Source: Serpentinimonas raichei (GTDB lineage: Bacteria; Pseudomonadota; Gammaproteobacteria; Burkholderiales; Burkholderiaceae_C). Taken from it: DNA of 64,000 nucleotides. Below, piece after piece: positions 8,501 through 15,637 of the stretch (its first letter is position 1; each line of letters starts with the position of its first letter). The notes beneath the pieces were generated by a model. That model was not told the origin of the DNA. It saw only the letters and a program-made list of their open reading frames with translations, and made no database searches. The stretch covers positions 533,699 through 597,698 of the forward strand of contig NZ_AP014568.1 in the NCBI RefSeq assembly GCF_000828895.1. The letters run 5' to 3'. The translations under genes and the position numbers were made by a program.

Positions 8501-9160
8501 AAACTCGCGCCCCGGCAGCAGCCGCACCTCGGGCACCGGGTGCAGGCTGCGCTGGGTGTCGGGGTCGAAGGTGCGGATGGAGTCGATCTCGTCGTCGAAC
8601 AGGTCGATGCGGTAGGGCAGCGCAGAGCCCATCGGAAACAGGTCGATCAGGCTGCCGCGCACCGCGTATTCGCCCGGGCCGACGACCTGGCTCACGTGCT
8701 GGTAGCCAGCCAGCGTGAGCTGGGCTTTGAGGCGGGCCGCGTCGAGCTGTTGTTGCAGCTTGAATTCGAAACTGTAGGCGGCCAGAAAGGCCGGTGGCGC
8801 GAGCCGGTAGAGCGCGGTGGTGGCGGGGATGAGCACCACGTCGGCCCCGAGTGCGCGGTCGCGCTGCACGATGCGCCAGAGCGTGGCCAGGCGCTCCGAG
8901 ATCAAGTCCTGGTGTGGCGAGAAGCTGTCGTAGGGCAGGGTTTCCCAGTCCGGGAACAGGGCGCAGCGCAGGCCGGGCGCGAAGAAGGGGATTTCGTCGA
9001 GCAGGCGCTGGGCGTCGGCGGCGTCGGCGCAGACCACGGCGGTGAGCCGGCCAGCGCGGCGCTCGCGCTCGGCCAGTTGCGCCAGCAGCAAGGCGTCGGC
9101 GCTGCCTATGGGGCGCGGCAACTGCAAGCGCTTGCCGGGGCTCAGGGGGGGCAGGTGCAT
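5498..9160 (-). CDS. mfd: Transcription-repair coupling factor Mfd
   Basis: This 1220-aa SF2 translocase removes RNA polymerase stalled at DNA lesions and recruits UvrA. It shows the UvrB-homology N-terminal module ([10 protein letters not shown]), the RNAP-interaction domain ([11 protein letters not shown]), a RecG-like motor with [11 protein letters not shown] (Walker A) and IIDEEHRFG (Walker B), and the TRG region. ATG 9160 gives the normal MHLPPLxxGKR start; the frame is open 50 codons further upstream without homology. Residues of about 381-434 are an insertion encoded by a 163-bp palindromic repeat element that keeps the frame, at the hinge before [11 protein letters not shown]. UvrB, a repair partner, is encoded elsewhere in the window. 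Confidence 0.95.
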   Translation of the reverse strand: MHLPPLSPGKRLQLPRPIGSADALLLAQLAERERRAGRLTAVVCADAADAQRLLDEIPFFAPGLRCALFPDWETLPYDSFSPHQDLISERLATLWRIVQRDRALGADVVLIPATTALYRLAPPAFLAAYSFEFKLQQQLDAARLKAQLTLAGYQHVSQVVGPGEYAVRGSLIDLFPMGSALPYRIDLFDDEIDSIRTFDPDTQRSLHPVPEVRLLPGREFPLDEAARSQFRARWRELLEGDPSRSRLYKDMGNGVASAGIEYYLPLFFDATATVFDYLGSATTLVLHGELEPAFQRFALDTRERYRLALGDPERPPLPPELLFLDAEGFYVAAKALAQLALRPAKESEQPDPSSAWAQTLPDLAAQRAATDPLERLKAHLAACRTWGVESENRPQREQFAPGSPPHSPAMGPEDGAKWAAAVDLQPTIPRSDRLLKHSPRRALLLAESEGRRASLLDFLRASGLNPPLFDSLAAFQTSPAPVGLATAALASGFAWLPTGIDFVTETELFATAPGTRRRKKQEQVSDVEALIKDLSELQLGDPVVHSQHGIGRYRGLVNLDLGEKTADGSPALQEFLHLEYASAAVLYVPVSQLQLISRYTGVSADEAPLHRLGSGQWDKARRKAAEQVRDAAAELLNLYARRAAREGHAFRFPAQDYEAFANDFGFEETPDQKAAIHAVIQDLISPRPMDRLVCGDVGFGKTEVALRAAFVAVSGGKQVAFLAPTTLLAEQHYQTLQDRFSNWPVKIAEMSRFRSAREISAALQGIRAGTVDIVVGTHKLLSEKTQFKNLGLLIIDEEHRFGVRHKEAMKALRAEVDVLTLTATPIPRTLGLALEGLRDLSVIATAPQRRLSIKTFVRNEGKGVIREAVLRELMRGGQVYFLHNEVETIENRRSQLAELLPEARIAIAHGQMPERELERVMRDFVAQRHNLLLCSTIIETGIDVPSANTILISRADKFGLAQLHQLRGRVGRSHHQAYAYLMVPEIDSLSKAAQQRLEAIGQMEALGSGFYLAMHDLEIRGAGEVLGENQSGNMLEVGFQLYHEMLAEAVDALKAGREPDLLSPLGATTDINLHAPALLPNDYCGDVHLRLSLYKKLASAKTSAQIDTLLEEIVDRFGKLPAPTQTLIDVHRLRVLAAPYGVQKVDATPGLILISFKPNPPIEPQRIIELVQKNRHIKLAGNDKLRIERALPEAKDRAQLVRDVLRALGPPLAVSQTPSV
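7858..8020. repeat. 163-bp palindromic element inserted in frame within mfd
   Basis: The element is bounded by perfect 14-bp terminal inverted repeats: GCAGCCTGTCGGAC (7858-7871) and GTCCGACAGGCTGC (8007-8020). A central hairpin CCCCATAGC/GCTATGGGG (7928-7936 and 7940-7948) and weaker nested complementarity between the flanks (around 7889-7906 and 7975-7992) suggest the whole unit can fold. No transposase is encoded and no clear target duplication is seen. On the minus strand it is translated as roughly 54 residues of Mfd without a stop. It looks like a non-autonomous MITE or REP-like element domesticated as coding sequence. No second copy was seen in the window. Confidence 0.75.
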
Positions 9161-9262
9161 GGTGGGCGGGCGGGTTGGGTAGGGGGGGCCCGCAAGGGGT
9201 TCAAAAAGGGGGGCGCAAAAGGCGCAAAAAAAGCGGCAGGGCAATAGCCCAGCGGCTGATTC

Positions 9263-9268
9263 TAAAAT
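9263..9268 (+). promoter_or_regulatory. -10 element of ispDF
   Basis: TAAAAT lies only 8 bp before the chosen GTG (9277). Transcription would begin almost at the start codon, implying a leaderless or nearly leaderless mRNA if the start is right. No convincing -35 or Shine-Dalgarno is present. Confidence 0.35.
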
Positions 9269-9276
9269 CACACACC

Positions 9277-10653
9277 GTGACCCATCCCACTGCAAACAAA
9301 ATACCTGCAATCCCCGCCCCTTGGGGCTGCGTGGCCGACGGGGCCCCGGCGCGCTGCTACGCCCTCATCACCAGCGCGGGCAACGGCAGCCGGGCCGTGC
9401 GCCCCGCCGATCCGGCCGCGCCCAAGCAGTACCAACGGCTGGCCGGCCAGCGCGTGATCGAGCACACGCTGGCGGCCTTTCTGGCGCTGCCGCACTGGGC
9501 CGGGGTGGCGGTGGTGGTGGCACCCGGCGACGACGCCTACCAGAGCAGCGACGCACGGGTGCGCGTCTGGCCGGTGGGCGGCGCGGTGCGCGCCCAAACC
9601 GTGCACAACGGCTTGCAGCAACTGGCCGCCGCCGGGGCCCGCGACAGCGATTGGGTGCTGGTGCACGACGCCGCGCGCTGCCTGATCGAACCCGCGCAGA
9701 TCGAGCGCCTGCTCGCGGCCTGCTGGGACGACCCGGTCGGCGGCCTGCTGGCGCTGCCGCTGCCCGATACGCTCAAGTCCGCCACAGCCGCCACAGCCGC
9801 TACAGCCGCCATGCCCCGGGTGGCGGCCACGCTGGAGCGCGACCACAAATGGCTGGCGCAAACGCCGCAGATGTTCAGGCTCGGGGCCCTGCGCGCGGCG
9901 CTGGCGGCGCACCAGGGCAGCGGCTATGCCGGCATCACCGACGAAGCCAGCGCCATCGAGCGCAGCGGGGCCCAGCCGCTGCTGGTGCCGGGCAGTGCCA
10001 GCAACTTCAAAATCACCTACCCGGCCGACTTCGCGCTGGCCGAGGCGCTGCTGGCGCAGCGGCAGACGCAGCGCCTGGCGCTCCCCGATTCCGCCACAGC
10101 CGCCACTCCCACAACAGCCCCCATGAACCCAGCCAGCCCCGCACCGGCCACCCCCGCCCCCAATCCCCTGGCCGGCCTGCGCATCGGCGAAGGCTGGGAC
10201 ATTCACGCGCTGGTGCCGGGGCGGCCGCTGATTTTGGGCGGCATCCACATCCCGCACCCCAGCGGCCTGCTCGGGCACTCCGACGCCGACGCGCTGCTGC
10301 ACGCCATCACCGACGCGCTGCTGGGCGCGGCCGCGCTGGGCGACATCGGCACACTGTTCCCCGACACCGACGCGCGCTTCGCTGGGGCCGATTCGGCCCA
10401 GTTGCTGGCGCAGGCCATGCAGCGCGTAGCCGAACACGGTTACGCCCTGATCAACCTCGATACCACCGTGATCGCCCAAGCCCCCAAGCTGGCCCCCTAC
10501 AAAGCGGCCATGCAAGCGCGCATCGCTGAGGTGCTGGGCCTGCAGCCGGGCCAAGTCAATGTGAAAGCCAAAACGGCCGAAAAACTCGGGCCGGTGGGGC
10601 AGGGTTTGGCGATCGAATGCCGCGCGGTGGCGCTGTTGCAGCGGGTGGCTTGA
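9277..10653 (+). CDS. ispDF: Bifunctional IspD-IspF (MEP isoprenoid pathway)
   Basis: One continuous 458-aa frame joins 4-diphosphocytidyl-2-C-methyl-D-erythritol synthase (IspD) to 2-C-methyl-D-erythritol 2,4-cyclodiphosphate synthase (IspF). The IspD half, about residues 30-265, has the nucleotide loop ITSAGNGSR with PKQY, and VLVHDAARC. The IspF half, from about residue 302, has GEGWDIHAL with the metal Asp-His pair, [13 protein letters not shown], and [14 protein letters not shown]. An Ala/Pro/Thr-rich linker of about 40 residues separates them. An internal ATG at 10123 has no Shine-Dalgarno and no stop precedes it, so this is a genuine fusion unless a sequencing indel removed a stop. GTG 9277 is the likely start; GTG 9331 is an alternative. 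Confidence 0.88.
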   Translation: MTHPTANKIPAIPAPWGCVADGAPARCYALITSAGNGSRAVRPADPAAPKQYQRLAGQRVIEHTLAAFLALPHWAGVAVVVAPGDDAYQSSDARVRVWPVGGAVRAQTVHNGLQQLAAAGARDSDWVLVHDAARCLIEPAQIERLLAACWDDPVGGLLALPLPDTLKSATAATAATAAMPRVAATLERDHKWLAQTPQMFRLGALRAALAAHQGSGYAGITDEASAIERSGAQPLLVPGSASNFKITYPADFALAEALLAQRQTQRLALPDSATAATPTTAPMNPASPAPATPAPNPLAGLRIGEGWDIHALVPGRPLILGGIHIPHPSGLLGHSDADALLHAITDALLGAAALGDIGTLFPDTDARFAGADSAQLLAQAMQRVAEHGYALINLDTTVIAQAPKLAPYKAAMQARIAEVLGLQPGQVNVKAKTAEKLGPVGQGLAIECRAVALLQRVA

Positions 10654-10669
10654 GGCGCTGCAACAGTCC

Positions 10670-11998
10670 TCAAGGCTCGGCGGGTGCCTTCGGCAAACGC
10701 AGCCGCGCCAGCAGGCCGCCCGCCACGCCGTTGCGCAGTTCCAGCGCGCCGCCCATGAGTTGCAGGGTTTTGTCGGCGATCGCCAGCCCCAAGCCGCTGC
10801 CGTTGGCGGCGGTGCGGGCGCTGTCGGCGCGAAAGAAGGGCTCGGTCAGGCGCGGCAGCAGCGGTGGCGGCACGCCCGGGCCTTGGTCGGCCAGTTGCAG
10901 CGTCAGCGTGCCGGACGGGCTGGGTGGGGCGCTGATCTGCAGCCGTAGCAAGCCATCGGGGCTGCGGCCGTAGCGCGAGGCGTTTTGCAGCAGGTTGTCG
11001 AGCACACGGCGCAGCTCCACCGGGTCGGCCAGCACGCACAGGCCGGGCGGCACATCCAGGGTCACCGCGCAGTCGGGTGCGCCTTGGTAGGGCAGCAGCG
11101 CGGTGGCCGTCAGCTCGGCCAGATCGACGGCTTGCAATTGCTGCACCTGATCGACGCGGGCGTAGTCGAGAAACTTGTCGATGATGGCCGCCACCTGGTC
11201 GATGTCGGCCGCCATGAGTTGGCGCGTGGTCTCGTCGGGCACGCTGAGCTCGATTTCCAGCCGCAGCCGCGCCAGCGGGGTGCGCAGATCATGCGAAATG
11301 CCGGCCAGCATCAAGGTGCGGTCGGCCTCGGCCTTGGCCAGTTGCTCGGCCATGCGGTTAAAGCCGATGTTGACAGCGCGAATCTCGTGCGTGGCCTCGG
11401 TTTCATCGAGTCGCGGCCCGCTGAAGTCGCCCGAGCGCACGCGCGCCGTGGCGGCGCTGAGCTGCAGCAGCGGCTGGTTGATCAGGCGTGCAAACAGGGC
11501 CGCTCCGAGCAGGGACAAGGCCGCCGCAATGCCGAGCCAAACCAACCAGGTGGCGCCTCCGACTTGCCCCACCCGGGCCGGATCGGCCAGCAGCCAGAAG
11601 CGGTCGCCGTCGATATCAAAGCCGATCCACAGGCCGTCAAAGCCGTTGACTTGGCGCGCCACCACCGTCTGCGGCCCGAGCATGAGCGCCAGTTCGGCGC
11701 TGATGCGCCGGCTCAAGGGATCGTAGTCGTAGGCCAGGTGGGTGTCGGCGACCTCACGCACCGCGATGCGCAGATTCTCTTGCTGCAGCAAGGTGGTGAC
11801 CAGCGAAATGCGGGCGATCGGGTCGGCGTGTGCCAGTGCCGCGCGCGTGAGGTTGACCAGTGTGGCCAGTTGTTGGGCGCTTTGCACCGCACGCGGCTCT
11901 TCTTCAAGCGTGCGCAGGGTTTGAAACCAGGCCAGCACCGAGCCCAGCAGCAAAGCCGCGAGCAGCAAAAACGTGCGAGCAAACAGGCTGATTCCCAT
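10670..11998 (-). CDS. EnvZ-like sensor histidine kinase
   Basis: This 442-aa inner-membrane kinase has an N-terminal membrane helix (about residues 8-25), a periplasmic sensor loop, and a second helix around residue 155 (TWLVWLGIAAALSLLG). A HAMP segment follows, then the H-box GISHDLRTPLARL, the N-box DNLLQNASRYG and G-boxes ADQGPGVP and GSGLGLAI. The layout matches EnvZ-type kinases that pair with OmpR regulators. It lies 40 bp downstream of an OmpR-family regulator gene and is surely co-transcribed with it. The stimulus cannot be read; osmotic or envelope stress is the family precedent. Confidence 0.9.
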   Translation of the reverse strand: MGISLFARTFLLLAALLLGSVLAWFQTLRTLEEEPRAVQSAQQLATLVNLTRAALAHADPIARISLVTTLLQQENLRIAVREVADTHLAYDYDPLSRRISAELALMLGPQTVVARQVNGFDGLWIGFDIDGDRFWLLADPARVGQVGGATWLVWLGIAAALSLLGAALFARLINQPLLQLSAATARVRSGDFSGPRLDETEATHEIRAVNIGFNRMAEQLAKAEADRTLMLAGISHDLRTPLARLRLEIELSVPDETTRQLMAADIDQVAAIIDKFLDYARVDQVQQLQAVDLAELTATALLPYQGAPDCAVTLDVPPGLCVLADPVELRRVLDNLLQNASRYGRSPDGLLRLQISAPPSPSGTLTLQLADQGPGVPPPLLPRLTEPFFRADSARTAANGSGLGLAIADKTLQLMGGALELRNGVAGGLLARLRLPKAPAEP

Positions 11999-12038
11999 GC
12001 CCCCTTTGTTGCGGCGCGGTTCTGCACCGGCTGGCAGA

Positions 12039-12785
12039 TCAGCTGCTGCCATCGGGGATAAACACATAGCCCACGCCCCAGACCGTTTGCAGGTAGCGCG
12101 GCGCGCTTGGGTCGGCTTCGATGAGTTTGCGCAGGCGCGAGACCTGCACATCGAGGCTGCGGTCGAAGGGCTCGAACTCGCGCCCTCGCGCCAGTTGCGC
12201 CAGCTTGTCGCGCGACAGCGGCTGGCGCGGGTGCCGCACCAAGGCTTTGAGCATGGAAAACTCGCCACTGGTCAGGCCAATGTCGATGCCGTCTTTTTGC
12301 AGGGTGCGCTGCCCAAGGTCGAGCACGAAGGGGCCAAACTGCACCACCTCGTGTTCGGTCGAAGGGGCGCCGGGGACTTCGGGGGGCGGGCGGCGGCGCA
12401 ACACGGCGTGGATGCGCGCCAGCAACTCGCGTGGGTTGAAGGGTTTGCCCAAATAATCGTCGGCCCCGATTTCCAGCCCGACGATGCGGTCCACGTCTTC
12501 GCCCTTGGCGGTGAGCATGATGATGGGGGTGCGCAGCCGCCCGGCGCGCAGGCGGCGGCAGATGCTCAAGCCATCCTCGCCCGGCAACATCAGATCGAGC
12601 ACGATCAGGTCGAAAGTCTCGCGCTGCAGCAGCTTGTCGAGCGCGCGCGCATCGGCCGCCAGCAGCACCTCGAAGCCCTGCTGGCTCAGGTAGCGGTTGA
12701 GCAGGTCGCGGATGCGGGCGTCGTCGTCCACGACCACGATGCGGTCGGTGCGGTGCGGCGGCGGTTCCGGGGTGGGGTGGGGCAT
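12039..12785 (-). CDS. ompR: OmpR-family response regulator
   Basis: This 248-aa protein has a receiver domain with acidic pocket VDDD and phospho-acceptor Asp64 in VLDLMLPGEDG, a conserved Lys in GKPF, and a C-terminal winged helix (about residues 150-240) ending TVWGVGYVF. It is closely OmpR-like, including the RGREFEPFDRSLDVQVSRLRK recognition region. It is the first gene of a two-gene unit with the EnvZ-like kinase. A GTGACA direct repeat lies 25 bp upstream of its ATG and could be an autoregulatory site. Confidence 0.9.
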   Translation of the reverse strand: MPHPTPEPPPHRTDRIVVVDDDARIRDLLNRYLSQQGFEVLLAADARALDKLLQRETFDLIVLDLMLPGEDGLSICRRLRAGRLRTPIIMLTAKGEDVDRIVGLEIGADDYLGKPFNPRELLARIHAVLRRRPPPEVPGAPSTEHEVVQFGPFVLDLGQRTLQKDGIDIGLTSGEFSMLKALVRHPRQPLSRDKLAQLARGREFEPFDRSLDVQVSRLRKLIEADPSAPRYLQTVWGVGYVFIPDGSS

Positions 12786-12809
12786 GGGGTTGGCGTCAGA
12801 GCTAAAACA

Positions 12810-12827
12810 GTGACAACGATTGTGACA
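12810..12827. promoter_or_regulatory. Direct repeat GTGACA-N6-GTGACA upstream of the OmpR-like gene
   Basis: Two GTGACA hexamers (12810-12815, 12822-12827), 12 bp apart, lie in the divergent region between the regulator gene and the SIMPL-domain gene. Tandem half-sites about one helical turn apart are typical of OmpR-family regulators, so autoregulation is plausible but untested. Confidence 0.3.
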
Positions 12828-13007
12828 CTGGGCGGCCCCAAGGGGGTGGGTCATATAGGCCTGAGAAACGCGCCGTTACAGTTGTTGCGCGTGGCTGCAG
12901 CCCCAATCGCCATCGGTCGGGGCTGCTGGTGGCACACTGGGGGTGCACCGCGCAAGGAAAAGCGCGCCACGCACTTTGCATGGGTCCGGTATTACAGGAG
13001 CAATCCA

Positions 13008-13769
13008 ATGATTTTTCGTCCTATTTTTCTCTCCGCGCAGTTGCGTTATGGGCTGGCGGGCTTGGCGCTGGGCCTCGGCCTGCTGGGCGCTGGTGCTGCT
13101 GCGGCGCAGGTTTCGGTCAACCCGGCTGCGCTGCAGCCACTGCCGCACAACGTGGTGCAGCTGAGCGCCACGGCACAACAGCCGGTGCGCCAAGACTGGC
13201 TCACCCTAACGCTGGCGCAGCGCGTGCAGGGTGCCGACCCGGCGGCCTTGCAGCGCCAGCTCAGCCAAAGCGTGGAGGCGGCGTTGCGCCAGTTGCGGCC
13301 GCAGGTGCGTGCGGGCGAGTTCGAATTGGGCACGGGCCATTTCAGCCTGCAGCCGCGCCACGACCCCGAGGGCCAGATCGTGGGCTGGATCGGCAGCGCC
13401 GAGCTGCTGCTGCAAGGGCGCGACGTGGCAGGGCTGGCCACGGCAGCGGCGCAGGTGCGCGGCCTGAACGTGGCGCAGATGGCGTTTACACTCAGCCCGC
13501 AGGCGCGCCAGCAGGTCGAGGCCAGCGTGCGCAGCGCCGCCATCGAGCGCTTTCGCGCCAGCGCGCAGCAGGTGGCGCGCGACTTTGGTTTTACCGATTA
13601 CAGATTGCGCGAAATCGCCATCAGCGATGGCGAGCAGGATTTTTCGCCCCGGCCGCGCCTGATGATGGCCGCCCAAGCCCGCCTGGACGGTGCCGAGGCC
13701 GCCCTGCCCGCCGAACCCGGCACGGCGCAGGTGCAGGTCACGGTGACGGGCACGGTGCAATTGCAGTAG
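13008..13769 (+). CDS. Exported SIMPL-domain (DUF541) protein
   Basis: This 253-aa protein has a signal peptide: a hydrophobic stretch at about residues 12-32 ending AAAAAQ. A SIMPL domain follows, recognizable by VVQLSATAQQPVRQDWLTLTL at its start and the FRASAQQVARDFGF segment near the C-terminal half. SIMPL proteins are periplasmic or outer-membrane-linked and of unclear function; family members are tied to oxidative stress and kinase signalling. The ATG is preceded by CAGGAG at 7 bp spacing. It is divergent from the OmpR/EnvZ-like pair, so co-regulation by that system is possible. Confidence 0.8.
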   Translation: MIFRPIFLSAQLRYGLAGLALGLGLLGAGAAAAQVSVNPAALQPLPHNVVQLSATAQQPVRQDWLTLTLAQRVQGADPAALQRQLSQSVEAALRQLRPQVRAGEFELGTGHFSLQPRHDPEGQIVGWIGSAELLLQGRDVAGLATAAAQVRGLNVAQMAFTLSPQARQQVEASVRSAAIERFRASAQQVARDFGFTDYRLREIAISDGEQDFSPRPRLMMAAQARLDGAEAALPAEPGTAQVQVTVTGTVQLQ

Positions 13770-13778
13770 CCGGGGCGC

Positions 13779-14558
13779 TCACTGCGCCGCCCAGCCGCCG
13801 TCCATGTTCCAGGCCGCGCCGCGCACATTGGCGGCCGCCGCCGAGCAGAAAAACACCGCCAGCGCGCCCAGTTCCTCGGGCGTGGTGAACTGCAGCGAGG
13901 GTTCCTTCTCGCACAGCAGGTGTTTGGTGGCTTCGGCGTTGCTCAAGCCCAGCGCGGCGGCGCGCTCATCGACCTGTTTTTGCACCAGCGGCGTCAGCAC
14001 CCAGCCGGGGCAGATGGCGTTGCAGGTCACGCCGGTGGTGGCGGTTTCGAGGGCCACCACCTTGGTCAGGCCCACCAGCGCGTGCTTGGAAGCCACGTAG
14101 GCCGCTTTGTAGGCCGATGCCACCAGCCCGTGCACCGAGGCCACGTTGATGATGCGGCCCCAGTTGGCCGCCTTCATGGCCGGCAGCGCCAGCCGCGTGG
14201 TATGAAAGGCGCTGCTCAGGTTGATGGCCAGCACCGCGTCCCAGCGCTCGGGCGCAAAGTCCTCGATCGGGGCCACGTGCTGGATGCCGGCGTTGTTGAC
14301 CAACACATCGATGCGGCCAAACTCCGCCGCCGCGGCGCGCAGCATGGCCTCGATCTGCTGCGGTTGGCTCATGTCGGCCCCCTGGTAGCTGACCCGGGCC
14401 CCCGGTGCGGCCACGGCGGCCACTTCGGCGCAAGCGGCTTGCGCGTCGCCAAAGCCATTGAGCACCAGGTGCGCGCCTTGTTGCGCCAGCGCCTTGGCGA
14501 TCCCTAGGCCAATGCCGCTGGTAGAGCCCGTCACCAGGGCCGTCTTGTTTGCGAGCAT
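13779..14558 (-). CDS. bdhA: 3-hydroxybutyrate dehydrogenase (SDR family)
   Basis: This 259-aa short-chain dehydrogenase has the nucleotide motif TGSTSGIGLGIA, NNAGIQH, the catalytic Ser in NVASVHG and YKAAYVASKHA (Tyr-x-x-x-Lys). The HVAPIEDF and LTPLVQKQ segments are characteristic of D-beta-hydroxybutyrate dehydrogenase, which oxidizes 3-hydroxybutyrate to acetoacetate, usually during polyhydroxybutyrate breakdown. The ATG at 14558 follows a GGAG Shine-Dalgarno; an in-frame extension upstream lacks homology. It is divergent from the alpha/beta hydrolase gene. Confidence 0.9.
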   Translation of the reverse strand: MLANKTALVTGSTSGIGLGIAKALAQQGAHLVLNGFGDAQAACAEVAAVAAPGARVSYQGADMSQPQQIEAMLRAAAAEFGRIDVLVNNAGIQHVAPIEDFAPERWDAVLAINLSSAFHTTRLALPAMKAANWGRIINVASVHGLVASAYKAAYVASKHALVGLTKVVALETATTGVTCNAICPGWVLTPLVQKQVDERAAALGLSNAEATKHLLCEKEPSLQFTTPEELGALAVFFCSAAAANVRGAAWNMDGGWAAQ

Positions 14559-14662
14559 GAAAACATCTCCGTTTGATTTACGATAGGCAGGACAAGCTAC
14601 TGTTTTCTGAATTATCGCGGACAGCACCAGCGCTGGCTGGAGACAAAACTTTCAAGACCGAT

Positions 14663-15637
14663 ATGGAACCTACTCTGCACCACTTGGCCGTACCCGGCCC
14701 GCTGGCCACGCACGGCGAACCCCGCCGCATCGCCTGGTGGGAGTGGGGGCCAACTGGTGCGCCCGACGCCCCGGCGCAGGTGGTGGTGTGCGTACACGGC
14801 CTAACACGCCAGGCGCGCGATTTCGACGTGCTGGCGCAGGCGCTGTTGCAGCGGGCTGCGGTGCAGGTGGTGTGCGTCGATGTGGCCGGGCGCGGCCACA
14901 GCGACTGGTTGGCCGACCCATCCGCGTATGCGGTGCCCACCTACGCCGCCGACTTGGCGCTGTTGCTGGCGCACCTGCGTGCGCGCCACGCGGCGGCCAC
15001 CGGCAGCGCCGAGCCCACCGAACTGTTCATCGACTGGGTGGGCACCAGCATGGGCGGCCTGATCGGCATGGCGCTGGCAGCGCAACCCGGGCTGGGTTTG
15101 CGCCGCCTGGTGCTCAACGATGTGGGGCCGGTGATCGAGGCCGCGGCGCTGCGCCGCATTGCCACCTACGTCGGCAATCAGGCCGTCTATGCCAGCGAGC
15201 AAGAGGCGGTGCAGGCGCTGGCGCAACTGCACCGGGGTTTCGGCCCGCACAGCCCCGAGCAGTGGCTGGCCTTGTCGCGCCCGATGTTGCGCCCGGTGCA
15301 GGGCGGCTGGATGCTGCACTACGACCCGGCCATCGCGCAGCCGCTGCGCGCCATGCAGGCGGCAGGGCAGGCGGCAGGGCAGGCGGTGGGCGCAGACCCC
15401 GGCGCAGCCATCCACGCTGGCGAGGCTTTGCTATGGCAAATGTACGAGGCCATCACGGCCGAGGTGCTGCTGCTGCGCGGGGCCGAATCCGACCTGCTCA
15501 GCCACGCCACCGCCTTGGCCATGACGCAGCGCGGGCCGCGTGCGCGCCTGCTTGAATTTGCGGGCGTGGGCCATGCGCCCACGCTGGTGGCGCCCGAGCA
15601 GGTGGCGCAGGTATGCGATTTTCTGTTGGCTCCATGA
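14663..15637 (+). CDS. Alpha/beta hydrolase
   Basis: This 324-aa alpha/beta-fold hydrolase carries the nucleophile elbow GTSMGGL, an acidic residue in RGAESDLL and the catalytic His in GVGHAP. The oxyanion segment VCVHGLTRQARDFD sits near the N-terminus. The overall pattern resembles esterases and hydrolases placed beside polyhydroxybutyrate genes. It includes a short repeat AAGQAAGQAVG at about residues 233-243, encoded by a 12-bp tandem repeat (15358-15390). Its stop overlaps the start of relA (ATGA), implying translational coupling. The substrate is not determined. Confidence 0.8.
   Translation: MEPTLHHLAVPGPLATHGEPRRIAWWEWGPTGAPDAPAQVVVCVHGLTRQARDFDVLAQALLQRAAVQVVCVDVAGRGHSDWLADPSAYAVPTYAADLALLLAHLRARHAAATGSAEPTELFIDWVGTSMGGLIGMALAAQPGLGLRRLVLNDVGPVIEAAALRRIATYVGNQAVYASEQEAVQALAQLHRGFGPHSPEQWLALSRPMLRPVQGGWMLHYDPAIAQPLRAMQAAGQAAGQAVGADPGAAIHAGEALLWQMYEAITAEVLLLRGAESDLLSHATALAMTQRGPRARLLEFAGVGHAPTLVAPEQVAQVCDFLLAP

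Noticed and set aside
10123..10653. Separate ispF gene starting at internal ATG 10123
   Set aside because: There is no stop between the IspD and IspF parts, no Shine-Dalgarno before this ATG, and the linker reads through.
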